Below are positions 6,846 to 9,955 of a DNA stretch of 9,955 nt, one piece after another. Where the stretch lies: positions 1 through 9,955 of the forward strand of contig CAKZNY010000042.1 in the NCBI GenBank assembly GCA_937132145.1. The letters run 5' to 3'. The DNA comes from an uncultured Paracoccaceae bacterium (GTDB lineage: Bacteria; Pseudomonadota; Alphaproteobacteria; Rhodobacterales; Rhodobacteraceae). A program made the translations under genes and the position numbers. The stretch's first letter is position 1. Each line of letters starts with the position of its first letter. The notes under the pieces were generated by a model that worked only from the letters and a program-made list of their open reading frames with translations, made no database searches and was not told the DNA's origin.

Positions 6846-7316
6846 ATGAAGCGCAAAGCGTTTCTTATTATAGGGGTCACAGCAGCATTTGCAGCTATGG
6901 CGACCGCTCAAACCACCGCTAAAACCATCATTCCGGACGACGTAGTGTTTGATGAATACGGCGCAGTTGCCATGTCTTTGACTGGTGTTGCTGGCGATGC
7001 GGCGAATGGCCGTAAACTTTTCGCGAACCGTAAACTGGGCAATTGTCTTGCATGTCACGTAAACAGTGAAATAACCGAACAAGCCTTCCATGGCGAAGTC
7101 GGTCCATCGCTTGACGGTGTTGCAGATCGCTGGAACGAAGCAGAGCTTCGTGGGATTCTAACGAACTCCAAGAACACATTCGAGGGCTCGATCATGCCTT
7201 CGTTCTACCGCACCAGTGGTTTTACCCGGCCCTTGGAAAAGTTTGAAGGCAAGTCGATCCTTGCGGCACAGGATGTCGAAGACATACTAGCCTATATACG
7301 AACACTAACCGAGTAA
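6846..7316 (+). CDS. soxX: Sulfur-oxidizing cytochrome c subunit SoxX
   Basis: This is a 156-residue, single-heme periplasmic cytochrome c, the small subunit of SoxXA, which accepts electrons as thiosulfate is joined to SoxY. A Sec signal peptide (about residues 1-21, ending in MATA) is followed by the heme site C67-L-A-C70-H71 and the conserved SoxX segment GEVGPSLDGVADRW. The probable axial Met117 lies in GSIMPSFYRTSGF, and the C-terminal helix is QDVEDILAYIRTL. The strong GGGAGGA ribosome-binding site is 6 nt upstream. The same AAAGGGAGGATA sequence precedes soxA, suggesting matched translation of the two heme subunits. soxY follows after 37 nt. Confidence 0.96.
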   Translation: MKRKAFLIIGVTAAFAAMATAQTTAKTIIPDDVVFDEYGAVAMSLTGVAGDAANGRKLFANRKLGNCLACHVNSEITEQAFHGEVGPSLDGVADRWNEAELRGILTNSKNTFEGSIMPSFYRTSGFTRPLEKFEGKSILAAQDVEDILAYIRTLTE

Positions 7317-7353
7317 GCCGGCGGCTTTCTTGCTTATGAATCAGGAGAAAACA

Positions 7354-7773
7354 ATGCAATTTAACAGACGTGACGCTCTGATCATTGGTGCAGGGGCTGC
7401 AACAGTAGCTTTGTTGCCGATGCAGGCATTCGCAGCTGCGGGCGATGATGAAATCATGGCTTTCACTGGCGGAGCCGACGTAACCGAGGGTGGTATTGTG
7501 CTAACCGCGCCTGAAATCGCCGAGAACGGTAATACTGTTCCCGTGGCCGTTTCCGCACCCGGTGCTGTGTCGATCATACTAATCGCAACAGGCAACCCGA
7601 ACCCGAAAGTGGCGAAGTTTACCTTTGGCCCCCTAGCTGGCTCGCAAGACGCATCCACACGTATCCGCCTTGCAGGTACGCAGGAGCTGATTGCTGTTGC
7701 CCAGATGGCTGACGGAACATTCGCACGCGATTCAAAAATCGTGAAAGTTACAATCGGCGGCTGCGGCGGCTAA
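7354..7773 (+). CDS. soxY: Thiosulfate-carrying protein SoxY
   Basis: This is a 139-residue SoxY, the subunit of SoxYZ that carries sulfur intermediates on a C-terminal cysteine. The protein ends in GGCGG, with the carrier Cys137 on a flexible swinging arm, exactly the diagnostic motif. The N-terminus has a twin-arginine signal (NRRDALIIGAG) and a probable cut after AFA (residue 27), so SoxYZ is exported folded by Tat. The conserved ENGNTVPV and a SoxY Ig-like beta pattern follow. I chose ATG-7354, with AGGAGA 5 nt upstream; an in-frame TTG at 7330 would add eight residues before the twin arginines and lacks a good ribosome-binding site. soxZ follows after 21 nt. Confidence 0.97.
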   Translation: MQFNRRDALIIGAGAATVALLPMQAFAAAGDDEIMAFTGGADVTEGGIVLTAPEIAENGNTVPVAVSAPGAVSIILIATGNPNPKVAKFTFGPLAGSQDASTRIRLAGTQELIAVAQMADGTFARDSKIVKVTIGGCGG

Positions 7774-7794
7774 GGCAACATTAGGAGAATAACA

Positions 7795-8124
7795 ATGGCA
7801 ATTGGTGTAAAACCTCGCGTTAAAGTTCCAAAGACAGCCTCTGCTGGTGACGTCATCACCATCAAAACGCTGATCAGTCATAAAATGGAATCCGGCCAAC
7901 GCAAAGACAAGGAAGGCAATCGCATTCCGCAATCAATCATCAACACGTTTTCATGTGACTTCAAAGGTCAGAACGTGATCACTGTAAGTCTGAGTGGCGC
8001 AATTTCAACCAACCCGTACTTCCAGTTCAAGGCGATAGTTCCTGAATCAGGTGACTTCGAGTTCACATGGAATGACGATGATGGTTCCGTCTACACGGAA
8101 ACTAAAACCATCTCCGTTGGTTAA
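7795..8124 (+). CDS. soxZ: SoxZ, partner of SoxY
   Basis: This 109-residue beta-sandwich protein is the SoxZ chain of the SoxYZ carrier. It has no signal peptide, as expected, because it is carried across the membrane by Tat bound to SoxY. Family marks are KPRVKVP at the start, the IKTLISHKMESGQRKD region, NPYFQFKA, and the C-terminal GDFEFTWNDDDGSVYTET. A single cysteine (Cys54) lies in a strand and is not the carrier residue. TTAGGAGA precedes the ATG by about 6 nt. Tight spacing with soxY fits equal production of the two chains. Confidence 0.97.
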   Translation: MAIGVKPRVKVPKTASAGDVITIKTLISHKMESGQRKDKEGNRIPQSIINTFSCDFKGQNVITVSLSGAISTNPYFQFKAIVPESGDFEFTWNDDDGSVYTETKTISVG

Positions 8125-8155
8125 AGCAACCGAGAATAAAGGGAGGATAATTATA

Positions 8156-9010
8156 ATGATAAAACCAAACCTACAACGTGTTGCTTCTATTGTGACTGTT
8201 GCTGCTCTGACTTTCAGCTTAAATGCTGCTGTTGCGAGTGATTTGGTCATCAATGAAGAAATATCGTTGACTAACGAAACGGCTGCGCCAGCGCATTTGG
8301 AAAATCTGACTACGATTTATTCGGGTTGGAATTTCCGTAAGTCGGAAACGCAGTCTCTACAGATGGACGACTTTGACAACCCCGGCATGATCTTTGTGGA
8401 TCAGGCTATTGACCAGTGGAATGTCGTAGAAGGCGAAGCTGGCAAGTCATGTGCTGCGTGTCACACAGGTGGTGTGGAGGAATTCGCAGGTCTTCGTGCA
8501 GTGCTTCCGCGCTATGATGAAGAAGCCGGTGGAATTCAGTCCATGGAAGACTACATCAACGAATGCCGCACCGACCGGATGCAAGCAGATGCGTGGAAAT
8601 GGAGCGAGTCGAAAATGACCGCCATGACCGCCCTGATCGGCCTGCAATCGCGCGGAATGCCGGTTAATGTTGCTATCGACGGCGATGCAGCTGAAGCATG
8701 GGAACTTGGTAAAGAGATTTACTACCAACCTGTTGGTCAACTCGACATGGCTTGTGCAAGCTGTCACGAGGATAACTACAACACGTACATCCGTGCGGAT
8801 TTCCTGTCGCAGGGCCAAACCAACGGCTTCCCGGCTTACCGTTTGAAAAACGCCAAGCTGAACTCGATCCACGCTCGCTTTAAGGGCTGCATGAAAAATA
8901 TTCGTGCAACACCGTATAAAGAGGGTTCCGATGAGTTCCGAGCACTGGAGCTATACGTGGCTTCACGAGGCAACGGCCTATCGGTCGAAGGTACTTCGGT
9001 TCGTAACTAA
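8156..9010 (+). CDS. soxA: Diheme cytochrome c subunit SoxA
   Basis: This is a 284-residue catalytic subunit of SoxXA, which forms the disulfide-like bond between thiosulfate and SoxY. A Sec signal peptide ends near AVAS (residue 28). Two heme sites are visible: C99-A-A-C102-H103 and C200-A-S-C203-H204, so this is the diheme form found in Paracoccus and Rhodovulum, not the monoheme form. Cys137 in INECRTDRM is the likely axial ligand of heme 1. Cys245 in RFKGCMKNIRATPY is the active-site cysteine, found as a persulfide heme ligand in characterised SoxA. I chose ATG-8156 because GGGAGGA lies just upstream and the signal peptide follows; the frame is open from 8051 but that overlaps soxZ. Confidence 0.96.
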   Translation: MIKPNLQRVASIVTVAALTFSLNAAVASDLVINEEISLTNETAAPAHLENLTTIYSGWNFRKSETQSLQMDDFDNPGMIFVDQAIDQWNVVEGEAGKSCAACHTGGVEEFAGLRAVLPRYDEEAGGIQSMEDYINECRTDRMQADAWKWSESKMTAMTALIGLQSRGMPVNVAIDGDAAEAWELGKEIYYQPVGQLDMACASCHEDNYNTYIRADFLSQGQTNGFPAYRLKNAKLNSIHARFKGCMKNIRATPYKEGSDEFRALELYVASRGNGLSVEGTSVRN

Positions 9011-9018
9011 CACTGTCT

Positions 9019-9040
9019 GGTCCCGATTAATTTCGGGGCC
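9019..9040 (+). other. Hairpin after soxA
   Basis: GGTCCCGA (9019-9026) can pair with TCGGGGCC (9033-9040) over 8 bp with one G-U pair and a 6-nt loop, starting 8 nt after the soxA stop. No T-run follows, so it is not a standard terminator. An mRNA-stabilising or processing role is possible. Confidence 0.45.
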
Positions 9041-9043
9041 AAC

Positions 9044-9062
9044 ACCCTAAACGGTTTGGGGT
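9044..9062 (+). other. Second hairpin in the soxA-soxB gap
   Basis: ACCCTAAA (9044-9051) can pair with TTTGGGGT (9055-9062) over 8 bp including one T-G pair, with a 3-nt loop. Flanking ACAC and GTGT could extend it with a bulge. No T-run follows. With the hairpin at 9019-9040 it may lower or modulate read-through into soxB. Confidence 0.35.
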
Positions 9063-9122
9063 TAGTGTCGGTCAGCTTTCGTTAAGCTCACTCATTCTTA
9101 CCCAAAATACTGGAGACCCCAT

Positions 9123-9955
9123 ATGATTTCCCGCCGTGACTTTCTTCAAGCCTCAGTGGCTGCTTCTGCAATTGTTGGCGCTTCGGGCGTTGGCAACTGG
9201 GCCAAACTGGCCGCCCAACAGACACTTACGCAAGACCAACTGCTTGATTTTGATACGGTCGGTAACGTTACAATCATCCACATTACGGATATTCACGCAC
9301 AGCTTAAACCGGTCTATTTCCGCGAACCTGAAGTCAACATCGGGGTTGGCGCGGTTGATGGATTGCCCCCGCATGTGACGGGCAAGGATTTCCTTAACCT
9401 GTTCAATATGACGGCAGGCACGCCGGACGCATATGCGCTGACCTATAACGATTTCACATCATTGGCCAAAGGGTACGGCAAGATGGGCGGGATTGACCGC
9501 GTTGCCACAGTTATCAACTCGATCCGCGCGGCACGCCCCGATGCGTTGCTGCTGGATGGCGGCGATACGTGGCAGGGTTCCTACACCGCGCAGATGACCA
9601 AGGGTCAAGATATGGTTAACGTGATGGCGGCGCTGAAACCGGACGCGATGACCTCGCACTGGGAATTCACGCTGGGCATTGATCGGGTTACCGAGATCGT
9701 GGACAACCAGCTCGACTTTCCGTTCCTTGGTGCGAACATCTTTGACACCGAATGGGACGAGCGCGCCTACGAGCCGTACAAAATGTTCGAACGTGGCGGC
9801 GTAAAGATTGCCGTAATCGGGCAGGCTTTCCCATACATGCCGATTGCCAATCCGAGATGGATGTTCCCGAACCTTAGCTTTGGTATTCGTGAAGAAAACA
9901 TGGCCAATTTGGTTGCCGAGGTTCGTGGTTTGGGTGCTGAACTGGTGGTTTTGCT
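9123..9955 (+). CDS. soxB: Sulfate thiol esterase SoxB, 3'-truncated by the window edge
   Basis: The first 277 residues of SoxB are visible. SoxB is the dimanganese enzyme that hydrolyses the terminal sulfonate from SoxY-cysteine S-thiosulfonate, releasing sulfate. It belongs to the calcineurin-like metallophosphoesterase / 5'-nucleotidase family. A twin-arginine signal (SRRDFLQASVAA) opens the protein. Metal-site motifs follow: TDIHAQL with Asp56 and His58, LDGGDTWQGS with Asp148, and SHWEF with His179 at the GNHE position of the family. TGGAG lies 7 nt before the ATG. The frame is open to the last base. The gap after soxA is 112 nt, the longest within soxX-soxB, so soxB may be read through from soxXYZA or have its own weak promoter; I found no clear one. 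Confidence 0.96.
   Translation, partial: MISRRDFLQASVAASAIVGASGVGNWAKLAAQQTLTQDQLLDFDTVGNVTIIHITDIHAQLKPVYFREPEVNIGVGAVDGLPPHVTGKDFLNLFNMTAGTPDAYALTYNDFTSLAKGYGKMGGIDRVATVINSIRAARPDALLLDGGDTWQGSYTAQMTKGQDMVNVMAALKPDAMTSHWEFTLGIDRVTEIVDNQLDFPFLGANIFDTEWDERAYEPYKMFERGGVKIAVIGQAFPYMPIANPRWMFPNLSFGIREENMANLVAEVRGLGAELVVL

Noticed and set aside
7330..7353. TTG start for soxY
   Set aside because: ATG-7354 has a good AGGAGA site and puts the twin arginines near the N-terminus.
8051..8155. Upstream extension of the soxA frame to 8051
   Set aside because: It would overlap the 3' end of soxZ, and it puts a non-signal stretch before the signal peptide. The strong GGGAGGA site serves ATG-8156.
1..9955. 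Search for a mobile element, CRISPR array, tRNA or an undescribed system
   Set aside because: I found no transposase, long terminal repeats, spaced direct repeats or tRNA-like structure. All coding space is explained by known sox, pnt and DsrE-family genes.

Overview
This window carries the left two thirds of a lithotrophic sulfur-oxidation (sox) locus from an alphaproteobacterium. The gene order, the diheme SoxA, the Tat-exported SoxY and SoxB, and the fused PntA suggest the Rhodobacterales/Roseobacter group. That assignment rests on gene order and protein features only. I recognise 13 genes, all with intact frames; the first (DsrE-like) and the last (soxB) run off the window edges.

Layout. 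At the left edge is the 3' part of a small DsrE-family gene on the + strand. A perfect palindromic terminator separates it from the convergent pntA-pntB operon (- strand), which encodes the proton-pumping NAD(P) transhydrogenase. Next, also on the - strand, is a compact soxS-soxR-soxT operon: a periplasmic thioredoxin, an ArsR-family sulfur-responsive repressor, and a YeeE/YedE-type sulfur-compound transporter. A short AT-rich divergent promoter region (5261-5349) separates it from the + strand genes soxV-soxW (CcdA-like electron transporter and thioredoxin). A 161-bp AT-rich gap full of inverted repeats follows, then soxX-soxY-soxZ-soxA and, after a gap with two hairpins, the 5' part of soxB. 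No gene-free stretch reaches 300 bases.

How it works together. By established Sox biochemistry, SoxXA (cytochromes c) oxidatively couples thiosulfate to the C-terminal cysteine of SoxY in SoxYZ. SoxB then hydrolyses the sulfonate off as sulfate. SoxCD, which would complete the cycle, would be expected to the right of the window. SoxV moves reducing power across the membrane to the periplasmic thioredoxins SoxW and SoxS, which keep SoxYZ and other thiols reduced. SoxR probably represses the cluster until persulfide or polysulfide oxidises its cysteine pair.

Most notable reading. The two intergenic regions (soxS-soxV and soxW-soxX) share a 16-bp element with 12 of 16 identical positions. In the first region it lies across the -35 of the predicted soxS promoter and the -10 of the predicted soxV promoter, as expected of a SoxR operator. 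The sox system itself is well described. I see no new defence, mobile or CRISPR system here; the novelty is in regulatory detail and in the flanking genes.
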